DNA of 64,000 nucleotides from Dioscorea cayenensis subsp. rotundata (GCF_009730915.1 NC_052488.1:23597868-23661867); one strand, 5' to 3'. Shown: positions 12,417 through 25,753, counted from the stretch's first letter. Notes: generated by a model from the letters alone, not told the origin. A program made the numbers and translations.

Positions 12417-13600
12417 TGATTTCTCCTCCCATCTATGAAATCAAGTGTGAAAAAGATGTTGATAAAAAAATATATCAATGCTTCATGTCTCATCACTACC
12501 TTATTGGAATGGGGACACGAAGTAAAGTTGATTTATGACTTTATCTATAATGGATCATTAAAAAAAATCAAATCAAAATCAAAGTTAAATTTTGATGATG
12601 TCAGACTTTATCAACGTTATGCTGAGTCTTCCACCATCACCGCACGAGCTCATATACAACTTGTCAAAAAGAAAAAAAGATCCATGATTGATGAGATTCG
12701 GCTCTAGTCAATAATTGAATCAAAGGGGCAACTCACCAATTCTCATTGAAACCGAAGGGGTTTGTGTTGTTCGTCGAAGTCAACGACCTTTTGTCTTTGG
12801 TTGACTTTGTTGCAGTAAAGGGGGCAAGTCCATAAGAAGTTGCATGGGGCACATGGTTCCACACACGTAGCTCTTACCAAAGTTTCAATAAAAGAAGAAG
12901 AAGAAGAAGAAGAAGAAGAAGAAGAAAATAGATCAAGAGATGTGTGGCCCTAAGATACATATTGTACAAGTGATCACTGAAATGGTCAAATAACCACTTG
13001 AGCAAAAATGTCATCTCACTTGGTTCCAAAAAAATAAAAATAAAAAAAAAATCAGATTCAATATCAAAAATCAAAAATAAAAATGATGATAATACAAAAA
13101 TCGAGAAAAAAATTTTCAATTCAAAACTTATCGACTTCATCACTGAGTATAAGTGGAAGAAGTCTCAAGTTTAAATATAATGGTGGATGTTGTAATGATG
13201 ATATTTCTATATCCAACCATTCATCTGTTAACCCTTGGTTTCAGGATCATCCAATGCGATCCAATCGCCAGAGGAGTAGTTCACTACAAGGTGTAGCGCT
13301 AGTGGCATTGAGGTCTTCAAAAAATCTTCTTGATGTTGCTTGAGAAAACAATAAATGAACTCTGTGACGAGTTGAAAATATGGGAATGACATGTTCTTTT
13401 TTAGAGACTTTGGCATCCTTTCAAAATTACTGTGCAAGGTCAAGGTTTGAGCAAGAAAGGACTTTGGTTTCAAGTTAACAAGTATATGAATGTCACATGG
13501 TGACAATTGTTGAATGGTTAGATACAAAGGATGAAGATCCACTTGAAGAAGCATCAGATGATCATCTTGTGAAAGATATAAAATTGAAGGACGCACCCCG
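12417..13600 (+). other. Tat-like element leader; no recognisable gag
   Basis: The stretch where gag and protease should lie. It contains one 90-codon frame (12435-12707) with basic, Lys-rich sequence but no gag or zinc-knuckle motif, a GAA/AAG run at about 12892-12928, and then AT-rich and broken sequence. Gag and protease seem to have been lost or eroded. A weakly recognisable pol N-terminal segment begins near 13620. Confidence 0.55.
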
Positions 13601-13619
13601 GCCCTGGGCTTGAAGACGA

Positions 13620-16600
13620 AGGGCAAGCAAGCGACAATTGATGAGTTGGTGGAAATCAACTTAGGAAGTGAGGACAATCCTACACCCACTTTCTTAAGTG
13701 CACAACTGACTCAAGAAGAGAAAGAAGCCATTCAAAGCATTCTTGCAGAGTATATTGATTGTTTTGCATGGAGTTATAAGTAGATGCCAGGGCTTGACAC
13801 AGAAGTAACAGTACACAAGCTCGTCATTGACCCAAATTTTTCACCAGTAAAACAAGTAACAAGAAAGATGAAGTTTGATATGGAGGAGAGTATCATTGAA
13901 GAAGCCAAGAAACTAATTGAAGCTGGTTTCATAAAGAAAGAAAAGTACCCTAATTGGATCGTCAGCATAGTGCCTGTCAAGAAGAAGAATGGGCAAATCA
14001 GAATATGTGTGGACTTTAGGGATTTAAACGAAGCATATCCCAAAGATGATTTTCCACTACTTGTTATGGAGATCATGATTGATAACAATTCCTCTTATGA
14101 GATGTTTTTCTGTCATGAATGGTTTCTCTAGGTACAACCAAATCAAAATAGACCAGAGGATGAAAAGCATACTGCATTCTGGACACCGATAGGCATCCAC
14201 TACTACAAGGTTATGCCATTTGGACTAAAGAATGTGGGGCAAAGATATCAAAGAACCATAATGAAAAATCCTCGATGATTTTTATTCACCAAGTTGTGGA
14301 GTACTGTGTAGACGATTTGGTGGTGAAAACACAATTAAGAGATCAACACCTCAATGACTTGAGAACGGTGTTCGATCATATTAGAAATATAACTGGAAGA
14401 TGAACCCTATGAAATGTGCATTTGGGGTATTATCTGGAAAGTTCCTTGGATTCATTGTGAGGCACTGAGGAATAGAGATTGACCCTTCCAAAATAAAAGC
14501 GATCATAGAAATGCCACCTCCAAAGACATTGAAGCAGCTGAGATCCTTCCAAGGACGTCTTGCCTATATCCGAAGATTTATCGGTAATCTTTCAGGTAGG
14601 TGTAAGCCGTTCTCAAGGCTGGTGAAAAAGAATGCTCCTTTTAAGTGGGACGATGAATGCCAAAATGCTTTTGAAGAAATCAAGCGCTACTTACTGAATC
14701 CCCCAGCATTAGCAGCGCTAATTGCAGGAAAGCCATTGATCTTATACACAACGACTTTGGAGGGATCCCTTGGAGCTTTGCTAGCTCAAGAGAATGAAAA
14801 GGGAAAAGAGAACGCCCTATATTATTTTAGTAGGATGTTGGTGGGTGCTGAAAACTTATATACACCAGTAGAGAAACACTGTCTCTCCTTGGTGTTTGCG
14901 GTAAAGAAGCTTTGGCATTAGTTGCTCTCTGATAAAGTCATTCTTATATCAAGAATAGACCCACTCAAGTACTCGGTGTCAAGATTATTGCTCACTGGAA
15001 GATTAGCAAAATAGGCATTGATACCAATGGAGTTTGACATAACTTATACTCCACAAAAAGCAATCAAAGGTCAAGCATTGGCAGACTTTCTCGCGGCACA
15101 TCCTTTGCCCGATGAATCTCCCTTGGGATGTGATCTCCCTGATGAAGAGACTTTGGTAATTGAAGAGGAAAACAATGTTGGAAGATGTATTTTGATGGAG
15201 CTTCTTCGATACAACCAGCTATTAGGCCTAAAATTCCTCAACTTAGAGCTGGTATTGGGCTCATCTTCATTTCTCCTGAAGGTGGGATCCTGAGATATTC
15301 TCTCTCTTTGTTGAAGCCATGCACTAACAATGAAGCATAATATGAAGCTCTTATTGCTGGATTAGAGCTAGCAATCAATATGGGGATTCAAAGCTTGCAT
15401 GTATATGGCGATTCACAACTCATTATAAATCAAATTGAAGGAAGTTTCAAGACTTATAAGCAAGAACTTCTTCAATATCATCAGAAAGTTATTGAATTAT
15501 TGAAGCAAATCCCTGATGTTAAGATGGAGAAAGTTTCGAGGTCTGTTAATGAAATAACAGATAGTTTAGCCAAGCTAGGAAAAGAGTTAGCTGATCCAGA
15601 TCAAGAAGAAATCCAAGTCACCATTCGAAATAGGAGGGTCTTAAGTTTATGTTTTGATGAAGAGTTAGAAAATAAACAACTCAAAAAAGAAGAAGTTCTA
15701 ACAGTAGCTGAAGACGATTGGAGAGAGTCCTTCATTCGATACTTGAAGTATGGCGAACTTCCAAATGAAAAGTCTCTGGTGACACAATTAAAGAAAAGGG
15801 CGATGAGGTTTACCCTTGTTAATGATGTTCTCTATCGAAGATCATATGATCAACTCCTGCTAAGATGTCTCTCGAAGGAGGAGTTTGAAGAAGTCATGCA
15901 TGAAGTCCATTCTGGTATTTGTGGAGCCCACCAGTCAGGACCGAAGATGCAGTTGAAGATTAAACATATTGGGTACTATTGGCCGAGCATGATTAACGAT
16001 TGCCTACAATATGCAAGACAGTGCAAACTATGCCAAGCCCATGGGGATTTCATTCATCAACACCCTAATCCTTTACACCCTACAATCTCTTCATGGCCTT
16101 TCGAGATGTGGGGGACTGATGTGATAGGCCCTATTGAGCCACCATCATCAAGAGGGCATCGCTTTATATTGGCTGCCACTGACTATTTCTCACGGTGGGC
16201 GGAAGCCATTCCTTTAAAGGAAGTAAAGGCAGAAAACATCATCAAATTCTTCAAAGATCATGTGCTATATAAATTTGGGACGCCTAGAAGGATTATCTCT
16301 GACAATGGGCGAGCATTCAAAAGTTTCAAGGTTAGAAGGTTTGCTCAGCATCACAAAATAGATTGGAGGTATTCCTCTATCTATAATGTTAGAGCAAATA
16401 GTCTCGAAGAAGCATTCAATAAAACATTATCGAAGTTGTTGAAGAAAGCAGTTTCAAAAAGTCAAAGAGATTAGCACGAAAGGCTTCCTGAAGTTTTATG
16501 GGCATAACGGACAACATATCGAACACCAACCCAATCAACACCATACTCGTTGGTTTTTGGTACAGAAACTGTTCTTCCATTTGAAGTCCAGATTTCATCT

Positions 16601-16965
16601 CTCAGAATTGCCTTACAGAATGAACTCACAAACGAAGATAGAGTTCACTTGCGTTTAGATTAGCTTGATGCTTTAGATGAAAAGAGGCCAGAGGCCCAAC
16701 TGAATCTTGAAGTCTACAAAGCTACGATGGTTCGAGCTTACAATAAGATGGCTCACATGCGAACTTCCGAGAAAGGAGAGATGGTGTGGGTGTTGAGAAG
16801 ACCAATCATCACCAACAAACATGCTGGGGGCAAGTTCAAGTGAAATTGGGAAGGCCCGTATATTATAGAGGTCATCTACGAAGGTGGAGCTTATCAGCTA
16901 GTCGACGTCGATGGAAAAAGACCTATGTCACCCATCAATGCGCGTTTTTTTTTGAAAAAAAATAT
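13620..16965 (+). pseudogene. Tat-lineage pol (RT-RH-aRH-IN), disrupted
   Basis: Degraded polyprotein. RT begins near 13784 (MPGLDTEVTVHKL; GQIRICVDFRDLNEAYPKDD). Its catalytic loop near 14305-14325 reads E-Y-C-V-D-D, so the usual Y of YVDD is Cys. RNase H follows (14511-14921, with ENALYYFSRML). Then comes the linker with KGQALADFLAAHP, and the second RNase H (about 15183-15590), whose DG start, GDSQLIINQ motif and NEITDSLAKLG are visible. Integrase (about 15850-16965) has HHCC (H..H, CKLCQAH) and catalytic D (WGTDVIG), D (ISDNGRAF) and E (SLEEAFN). Breaks: stop near 13780, shift near 14105, several stops near 14270-14500 and 14920, a stop between aRH motifs at 15338, and stops after 16470. 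It cannot act on its own. Confidence 0.85.
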
Positions 16966-17990
16966 TATCCATGATGTACATGTGATGCATGATATAAATT
17001 TGCTAAAAAAAAAAGAATAAGAGAGAGAAAAAAAGAAAGGGTTTGGTTTGTTTATGACTGGAACGTCCCAAGTACTCTGCTTTGAGCAGGGTTGGTCAAG
17101 CATGATATATGCTTCTCGAGGCGAAGCATAAATTTCATCACATTGTTTTCTTTGTCAAATCGAATAAAGATATGATTCCATGAGTTTTGAAATGATGCTT
17201 GTAAATTTCGCTCTGAGAGATTACATGCAAATCCAATAAAAAAACTACAAGATCAAGTAAAAACAAACAAACAAAAAACAAAAAAAAGAGAGAAAAAAAA
17301 GTCGAAGAAAAACGAAAAAAGGGAAGAACAATCAAGGAAATAAGGAAGTTGGAAAGCAAAATCTGCAGTTTTTCATAAAAGAGCTGTTTTGATCAAGTAG
17401 CTCATCGGGTATCCAGATCAGCTATGATCATTATGAAAATTTGAGTTCTGATAATTTTTAAAGAATTCTAAACTTCAAGCTAAGATTGAGAAAATTTGTC
17501 CTTCAAAGACCAAAGTTGATCAAAGCTTAATCGGATTATAATCACTTCTCTGATTAATCTGAAAATTTTATTGAAGCTTTGATACATCATGATGTTTCAT
17601 GTGAACGGTTATGATTATATTTCTAGTTCAGAAAATTTCAAATCAACTTCATGACTGAACAGTGAAATCCATTGATAAACATCATGGAAGTTATTTGTCA
17701 TCAAGTTAATGATCGAATGGTTAAACATTCTGGGATCTCTTTGGCAATATTTTTTGCATGCTCATGAAATTTTCATCTTTAATATGAACGGTGGAGATTG
17801 AGTTTGAGGTCCATTTACCTCTCACTGAAATTCATAAGTTCAAATCAAATTATGTTAAACATTGCGGTCTCCATTGTTGATTTTATTTTGATGATCAGAT
17901 GAAAAAAATTCACTTTGAATGCCTAAACATATTGTAGATCTTCGGGTCGCTTGCTCGTACCTTCCTCCCACTACTATTGTGTGTAAGGAA
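16966..17990 (+). other. 3' untranslated part of Tat-like element
   Basis: About 1 kb between the end of integrase and the 3' LTR. It holds loosely repeated AT-rich phrases (GAAAATTT, TTGAAGCTT, CATCATGA) and an A-rich purine block at 17225-17360. No gene is recognised. Confidence 0.5.
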
Positions 17991-18002
17991 GTTACGAGGG
18001 GG
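17991..18002 (+). promoter_or_regulatory. Putative polypurine tract
   Basis: GTTACGAGGGGG, with the G-run ending 5 bases before the TG of the 3' LTR. The position suits the plus-strand primer of the element. Confidence 0.55.
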
Positions 18003-18007
18003 TCATT

Positions 18008-21000
18008 TGTTTATATAGATTAAAAAAGAATTAGAAAAATTAGATATAAAAAAAGATACATGAGGGCTAAAAATGAAAAATAAAATAAAAATAAAAAAAC
18101 GTAGGGCCACAAATTGTCACGTGAAAAATAATAATAATAAAATAAATTAAAATCAAAATTTTAAAAAAAAAATGAGTGAGAACAAAAAAAAGAGAAATAA
18201 AAAAAAGAAATGGATAAGAAGGGATTTTGAAATAAAATTTGAATTTTTAAAAAAAGGGGTAAAAAACTCTTGGAGGTTGAGGATAATCTTCTGGGGAGGA
18301 ACAGGTAAAAAAAAAGAGAAAGGAAAAAAAAAAGGGAAGGAGGATAAGAAAAAAAGGAAGGAGGATGGCATGAAGAAGAAAGGAAGCTCTCTATGGTGGG
18401 GCCAAGGGAGTTTTAAACAATCGATGTATTTCTTTCTCCATGGTGGGGCCGGCCAAAAAAATAAAAAAAAATCAGCACGGTGATGAAGAAGGAGGCTTTC
18501 TTCCATGGTGGGACCGGGATGATAAAATGAGAAGTGATGCTCTCTTAGAAGGTGGGACCCGGAGGATATAAAAATATTTATGGATGAGTGACTCTTTTTC
18601 ATGATGGGACCCGGGTGAAGAAGATGAAGCATGCTCCTCCTCGTTGCCACCTCTTTGCAGACACAAATAAAGAGATACTGGAATGATGATAGAAAGTCCT
18701 ACTGAGATGCTTGACGATGGTGATGCCCTCTTCATGAATCTCGAAGCATGCTTAAGAAGTTCGTCACTCCAAAGAGGTAGATGACCTTATAAAATCTCAT
18801 ACCAAGTATATATATATATACAAGCATGTTTTGGTTTCGTTCAACCCATGCAAGATGCCATGAAGAAAAAAATCTTAGATGAAAGTTCATGCAAAATACC
18901 TACATCTGGTTGTTAATCCCATGCATAATGCCATAAAAAAAATATATATCATCTTGATGATGTAGATGAAACTCTATACAAAATGTATAAGATGCGCTTT
19001 ACGTTGCACGCCCCATACCCATGCCATAAAAAAATCTTTTAAATATTAATGCTAAACCCTTCCCTCCTGCATAATTTGTCTTTAAATCATGCCCATAGAC
19101 AAGAGCATATGCATGTTGTTGGTTTTCACCACCGTGAACACCATCGTAAAAAGAAGAAGAAGAGAATTTTTTTAGGACACATGTGCAAAAATGTGGAAAT
19201 GTGTGAAAAATACTGAAAACCTCGAGGGTTTAACTGCAAAAAATAATATATATGGAAAAATATGAAAATATGAAAGTTTGGGGATTTATTTGCAAAATAT
19301 TTGATAAAATGTGAAAAATGAAAATTTAGAGGATTTAAATGAAAAAGAAGAAGAAAAAGAAGAAAAAAAGGATTTTTAAGCTTTAAGATGAGGGGTATTT
19401 TTTGGTAATTTCATAAGACCCTCTTAAGTCTTAAGCTACTCGTGATGTCTAATGCGTGTCGACGCTCTCTTTTGAGGGCCTCTTTATCGCCTCTTAGATC
19501 ACTTGGAGCGGATGTAACTATCAAGATCCTTTTTAAAAACTCTCTTTCGAGTCGATGGACTCGGTTTGAGGCCATCGACTTTCTTTGGAGTGATGACTAA
19601 TCTCTTTGAGCTGATGGACCTTGTTTGAGGCCATTGACTCTCTTTGGAGTGATGACAAATCTCTTTGAGTGAGCTGATGGACCCTGTTTGAGGCCATTAA
19701 CTCTCTTAGAAGTGATAGAAAAATTCCAAAAACCCTTAAAACTCTCTTTGAAAGTGATGGACCCTTTTTGAGGCCATTGACTCTCTTTCGAGTGACGAAA
19801 AATTCCAAAACCCTTAAAACTCTTTTCGACCTGATGGACCATGTTTGATGCCATTGACTCTCTTTAGAGTGACAAAGAAATTTCAAGACCTTCAAAAGCG
19901 AAGCATTCTAAAACAGATCAAATCAAAAATCAAGGCATTAAAAATGATAAATCAACAAATGAGCTCAACAACCTCATCTAGTTAAAGGTTTGAAGAGTTC
20001 ACAAGTCAGCAAAAAAGCCCTCACAAGCTTGAAGGCCAAAGCTTATAAAGAAATCAAATCAAGTTTCAAATCAAATTCAAGATGCAAACTAAAAAGTCCA
20101 AGTTTCAAGTTTCAAATAAATCAACAAAACGAGCTCGACAACCCTCGAGACTACAGTCATGAAGAGTTCACAAGTTACAAAAAGTTTCACAAGCCCAAAA
20201 AGCCGAAGCTTTATGAAAAGTCAAATCAAATTCCAAATCAAATCAAAGTTGCAAATTTCAATATCCAAGTTCCAAGTTTCAAACAAATCAACAAATGAGC
20301 TCAACAACCCTCAAGGATAAAAGCGTTGGAGAGTTCACTAAGTTAGTAAAGAGCTTCACAAGCATGAAGGCGAAGCTTTATAAAGAAATCAAATCAAGTT
20401 TCAAATCAAATCCAAGATGCAAAAAGTTCAAATGTCCAAGTTTCAAGTTTCAAATAAATCAACAAAATGAGCTCGACAACCCTCGAGACTACAGATGAAG
20501 AGTTCATAAGTTAAAAAAGTTTCACAAGCCCAAAAGCCGAAGCTTATGAAAAGTCAAATCAAATTCCAAATCAAATCAAAGTTGCAAATTCCAATATCCA
20601 AGTTTCAAGTTTCAAACAAATCAATAAATGAGCTCAATAACCTTAAAAATTAAAAGTGTCGAAGAGTTCACAATTTGCAAAAAGCCTCACAAGCCCGAAG
20701 GCCGAAGCTTATAAAAAAATCAAATCAAGTTTCAAATCAAATCCAAGATGCAAGTTCAAAGTTCAAGATACAAATTTCAAAATGAATCAACAAATGAGCT
20801 CAACAACTTCATGGATAAAGTGTTGGGGAGTTCACAAGTTGCCAAACGCTTTATAAGCATGAAAGCCGAAGCTTATGAAAAATCAAATCAAGTTCCAAAT
20901 CAAAATCTAAGATGCAAGTTCAAAAATCAAAGATCCAAGTTTCGAAACAAGTCAACAAAATGAGCTCAACAACCCTCAAGGATAAAAGCGTTGGAGAGTT

Positions 21001-21522
21001 CACAAGTTGCAAAAAGTTTCACAAGCCCCGAAAGTCAAGCTTGTGAAAATTCAAATCAAGTTCCAAATCAAATCCAAGATGCAAATTCAAATATCCAAGA
21101 CACAACTTCACCCGCTTTTTAAGTCATGTTCAAGATGCATATTTCGATCGCTGACGAAGACCAAAAAGTCAACAAAAAGTCAAAAGCGCGATTTTTCGAC
21201 AAAATAGTCGGAAGGAGATAAAAGGCTACAATTATTGTTGTGTCAAGATGATTAAATTCCAAATTTCTTGTACTTTTAACGAAGACTATGAATTCATGAA
21301 TAAAATTTATTTGTTGAATCTGCTTTCTTCACACTTATTTTTCTTAATCGGAGGTTCCCTCGTGACAATGTCCGGGTAATTAATATTAGGGCTTGCCCTA
21401 ATGGAAAGTCATGAACCCATAATCCCTCAAGTCTACAAAAATATTAAAAATTTGATTTGTGATCCATACTTTTTAACCGGTCAATCCTAATCAAAGGCTG
21501 GATGGAAAGAAAGGAGCCCACA
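18008..21522 (+). repeat. 3' LTR of Tat-like element (3515 bp)
   Basis: Full-length match to 8926-12393, carrying the same two arrays (about 19540-19880, five units; about 19940-21110, seven units with anchors near 19951, 20120, 20288, 20458, 20620, 20786 and 20951). Many differences from the 5' LTR are one-base gains in short homopolymers or single-base indels, with fewer clean substitutions. It ends GGAGCCCACA, followed by the target duplication AATAT. Confidence 0.93.
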
Positions 21523-21687
21523 AATATATATAATATATATTAATCCATGTTTATTCCATGGGCATCCTTTGAATGGTGGAGCCCTCCTTTAGATTCTTCT
21601 CTTTAGTTCACGTTTGCTTGCATGCACACAATAGCGTGCTTCTCACTTTATGCTTCTCATCATTTTCATTTTTACTTGCATGTGTCC

Positions 21688-21691
<4 letters not shown>

Positions 21692-21746
<55 letters not shown>
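21692..21746. repeat. (TA)n microsatellite, 55 bp
   Basis: Uninterrupted TA dinucleotides. Confidence 0.95.
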
Positions 21747-21750
<4 letters not shown>

Positions 21751-21920
21751 TTTTATGATCATAACCATCAACTTAGTCTTCGCTGTCACATTTTATTCAT
21801 TTCCATGACAAGTGCACAAGTATATATATATGTGCATGCATGCCATTACATGCATCTCATCATTTCTTATGTTTATGTGCATGATGGTCCAGGCTTTTGA
21901 GTACATGATCGTGCATGTAT

Positions 21921-21922
<2 letters not shown>

Positions 21923-22016
<94 letters not shown>
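21923..22016. repeat. (AT)n microsatellite, 94 bp
   Basis: Uninterrupted AT dinucleotides, the longest simple repeat in the window. The tyrosine-isoleucine ORF across it is an artefact. Confidence 0.95.
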
Positions 22017-22019
<3 letters not shown>

Positions 22020-25000
22020 CATGGGTTCAGCCATTAATAATTATTTTTTTATTTTTTTTATGGCCCACCATGTCCATTCCATGCAACCATCAATGGAGGC
22101 CCCACTTAATGAAATGGATAATTATGCCTTCTTTCACGTATTCTTTGCAAATTTTCATGCATATGGGTAAAGACCTTTTCTCCTTGAATGATGTTTAATG
22201 TATGGCAAAATTAGTCTTCTTGTCATTTTGTAACCCAATCTTGCATAATAATAGGCTAGCAACTCCTAGAAATATTTTTATATGCAAATTACATAAAAGT
22301 TTCTCTTGATGAAGTTCACCAATGCCTCAAATCAAAGGCCTGTTGATTCGCTCCTCATTGTCGTTCATACTTCATGATGACACAAAAAGAAACAATCTTT
22401 CATCATGCGGATCAATGACTCCATACATATAGCCGATAAAGATGGAAAATGCAAGAATAGCCAAAGAAGATGTTGTTCGAGGTTACATTGTTACAGACTT
22501 TTTACAATATGGTTTCAACATGAATTTTTCTAGTGTTGAGAATGGGATATGGATTGCATGGTGGGTCCCTGCAATACATTATCATACATATATTTTTTAC
22601 AAAACATATGGCATGTACGTCCCTTGAAAGAAAAGCTTTTAATCTATTACTGACTCATCAAGCTTTTAAATTGAATATATCTATTCTCCTTTGCTCTCGG
22701 TGGGAACATATTATAGGATATGCAAACCATAACCTTGCTACTTGGTGGTTGCGGGCTTTGAATGCGGATCGATAGCATGGTCGGGCTTCTCTTGTGTCAA
22801 CATCCATTCCAAAGCCATTTTCATATTTGATTTTGTTTACCCGAGAGCAACATGATATCGATGATGGCCTTTTTTTCATCTCATCATGTTGCATTTTGGA
22901 GGCTAACTTTGTCAATTATTAAATGACCAATTAACAAAGAGCGATTTTTGATGGCATCGTTGGAAGGCCTCTATTACGGACGGGAGGTTTTCTATTCTTT
23001 TTACATCAAATACCCTCCTCATTAATTTTGCTGATTCCTTGTTTTTCTTCTTCCATCATTAATTTAAGAGAATTTTCACGGACGTTGCGACATTTAGATC
23101 AGTCGTCCTTATGGTGTAATAGAATGTTTTTGGATAATTAATGAATTTACGAAAAGAGTGACTACTAGCTGAATCAACTTCTAGTCATCCTCTCGTGAAT
23201 GCATCACATTCCAAATGATCCAAAAGGATCTTCAAGGAAAAGAGTCAATCATCGCAATTGTAACGCTGCAGATCATCACGACCTTTTTAAGTGCCACATA
23301 TACTCCATCCGTTGAGAAATGTCACACGAGGTAGGGCATAGTAAGGAACACCAACATTTTCGCTACATTTATAATTAGATTGCCATCGCTCTGATAATAC
23401 TCTATGATCGGGATCGATTCGAGGCATGGTTATTCATTAAGATATTTGTTTGAACGCATCTCACCCATGATCGGATCATCTAGTTGGAAATATCTCTTTA
23501 AATAGCTCTTAACGTATCTTTGGACACTGCCATAATCATCTTTGTAAGCAAACCCTAAGCCCATGCAGATAATGGAAAGCCCTTCAACATCTATTTCTTC
23601 TCCGCAATCGAGAAATGGAACTTCTCTTTTGGATGTTTACTTATATATATATATATATATATAATTTTATTTTTAACTTCTACGAGATCCTTTAATAGGT
23701 TGGGATTTGACCCCATCAACAGAGACTAAATCATTCATGATCATCATCAATATTTGAAGCTTCTTGACGCCCATATCTTCAATAAATCGTTTGCACGTGT
23801 CCATCATTCTAAGCTGCTACAACAATCATCAAAGCCTTATCAGCATCATGATCCTCATCAAAATCCACAGCGACAACAACGGGATCCCTCTTGCTTCCTC
23901 CTCGATAGGATATCCACTGACTCGTGACGCTTTAACAATATTCCCTACGTCAACAACAGTGCTGCCGATAAGATTAAAGTGATTCAGCGCCCATAGTTAG
24001 TAGATCTTGGGATTCATGTATAGATTCCAGCTTGAAAGTGTTGGGCGATGACTGGCATCGACGGCGGCTACCGGCAGCAACAACAGGCAACGGCATCAAT
24101 ATTGTTATCCTCCGACGATGGGCTGCAACTGTGAAAAGCAGCAACATGCAATAGCAACGGCAGGCAGAACCGACAATAACGGCATCAATATTTTATTTGA
24201 TGACGATGAAGAGCGACAGATCCTCCATCTTCAACACCTCCTCGGGCTTCTTGGACTTTTTCGTATTCACGAACTCTTCAATAGGATAGCAATGATAAAC
24301 TGTTCACCAACAGTATGAACAACGTGGATGAGAACCGCAGCCTGTCCAGTATGCGACAGCCTTGGTTGTGTCATCATCAAGCGAAGCAACTCTGTCGTAT
24401 GCCTCGCGCTTGCAATATGATCCTTCCACTCTCGAGTGCACTGTTTTAAGAGGACAAAGTCGTTGACGAGAGCTTGCTTGTTCGGCATGTCACGGACCCG
24501 AGCCGGAAACCTAGTTGAAGTCCAGACGAAATAGTAACCACTCATCATTTCCGGCGGTGGAGATGTGCGAGCCATCTTCTCCTTCTCCGGTTCCGTCTTT
24601 CTTTCTATCTCCTTTTACGGTTCCTTCGTCTTCTTTGGCCTTATTCTCCGTCTTCATTCATCCTCATCTTCACGACCTCTTCAAGCCTCTTTTTTTTTTT
24701 TAGAGTCCATCATCTTCACTTGCTCTTCATCAAAGGAAACAGCTTCAATATATATATATATTTCTTCGGTGATGATGATGACAGCGAACGACAGCTGCGA
24801 TCGAAGCGGCAAAGACGCAACAATGGCGACGAATGGCGGCAGTGCAATCGGTGACAGCGGTGACATCGACGGCAACAACGGCATCAATGATAGCGACCTC
24901 CTTTTTTTCGTCCTTCTTCTTCACAACCTCTTCCAGTTTTTTTTTTTTAGAGTCCTTCGTCTTCATGGGCTCCTCATCAAGGGAAGCAGCAATCAACGAT

Positions 25001-25753
25001 AACTAAGGCAAGCGGCAACAGCAACATCGCAGCAAAGATAACAAGCATCGATGGCGGCGACCACAACATCAAGTGACAACGGCGACACCGATGTGACATC
25101 GAACGCAGCGGTGACAACAAGTATCAAGTGAGCAGCGGCGACACGGTGACGACCTCAAGAAGCGACGACTTTTCTTTTCTCTTTACATGTGTATATATAA
25201 CTATAGGTTTAGAGAGAAAAAAATGATGACCTTCTTCTTCTTCTTTGTCTTTCTTCTTTGCTCTTCCTTCTTCGTTAGTCCTCCCTTTTGCTCTCCTCTT
25301 CTTCTTTGTTTTCAATCCTCTCCTCTTCTTTGTTTTCGGTTTTTCTCCCTTTTTAAAGACTTTTGTGACAGGTGCGCCGTTACGCCGGTTGTGAGGAGAC
25401 GTGATCGTGGTGATTGGTTGCGTGGGCGGTGAGGAGATCGTGAGGGAGCACGACGCAGCACGATTATTTTATCGCCTTTTTTATATTAATTTCATAATAA
25501 TAATTATTATTATATTCATTATTATTATTATTTATTTGTTTACTTTAATTAATTAATCAATTAAATATTTTTATTATTATCTTATTTATAATTATATATA
25601 TTTATATATTATCTATATATTATATATATATATAATATTTTATCTTATTATATCTAAAATTTTGTTATATATATATATATATTATATTTTAACTGACTGT
25701 ATTTATTTTATTTATTTTATTATATATAGATATCAGATTTGAACTATTCATCG

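Larger units (their letters stand above)
8926..21522 (+). mobile_element. Ty3/gypsy LTR retrotransposon, Tat-lineage, 12.6 kb
   Basis: A complete-ended element with two long direct LTRs (8926-12393 and 18008-21522), TG...CA termini and a perfect 5-bp target duplication AATAT (8921-8925, 21523-21527). The 5.6-kb interior has a primer-binding-like site just after the 5' LTR, a degraded pol with RT, RNase H, a second (archaeal-type) RNase H and integrase, and a G-rich tract before the 3' LTR. The extra RNase H between RH and integrase is a known mark of the plant Tat/Ogre/Retand lineage. No gag or protease can be recognised between 12.4 and 13.6 kb. The two LTRs together (7.0 kb) are longer than the interior. 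Confidence 0.93.

Noticed and set aside
21812..22198. ORF with a long Tyr-Ile run as a membrane peptide
   Set aside because: It is the translation of a 94-bp (AT)n microsatellite.
24267..25002. ORFs in the trinucleotide-rich block as host genes
   Set aside because: Low-complexity, overlapping on both strands, no conserved motif or splice model.
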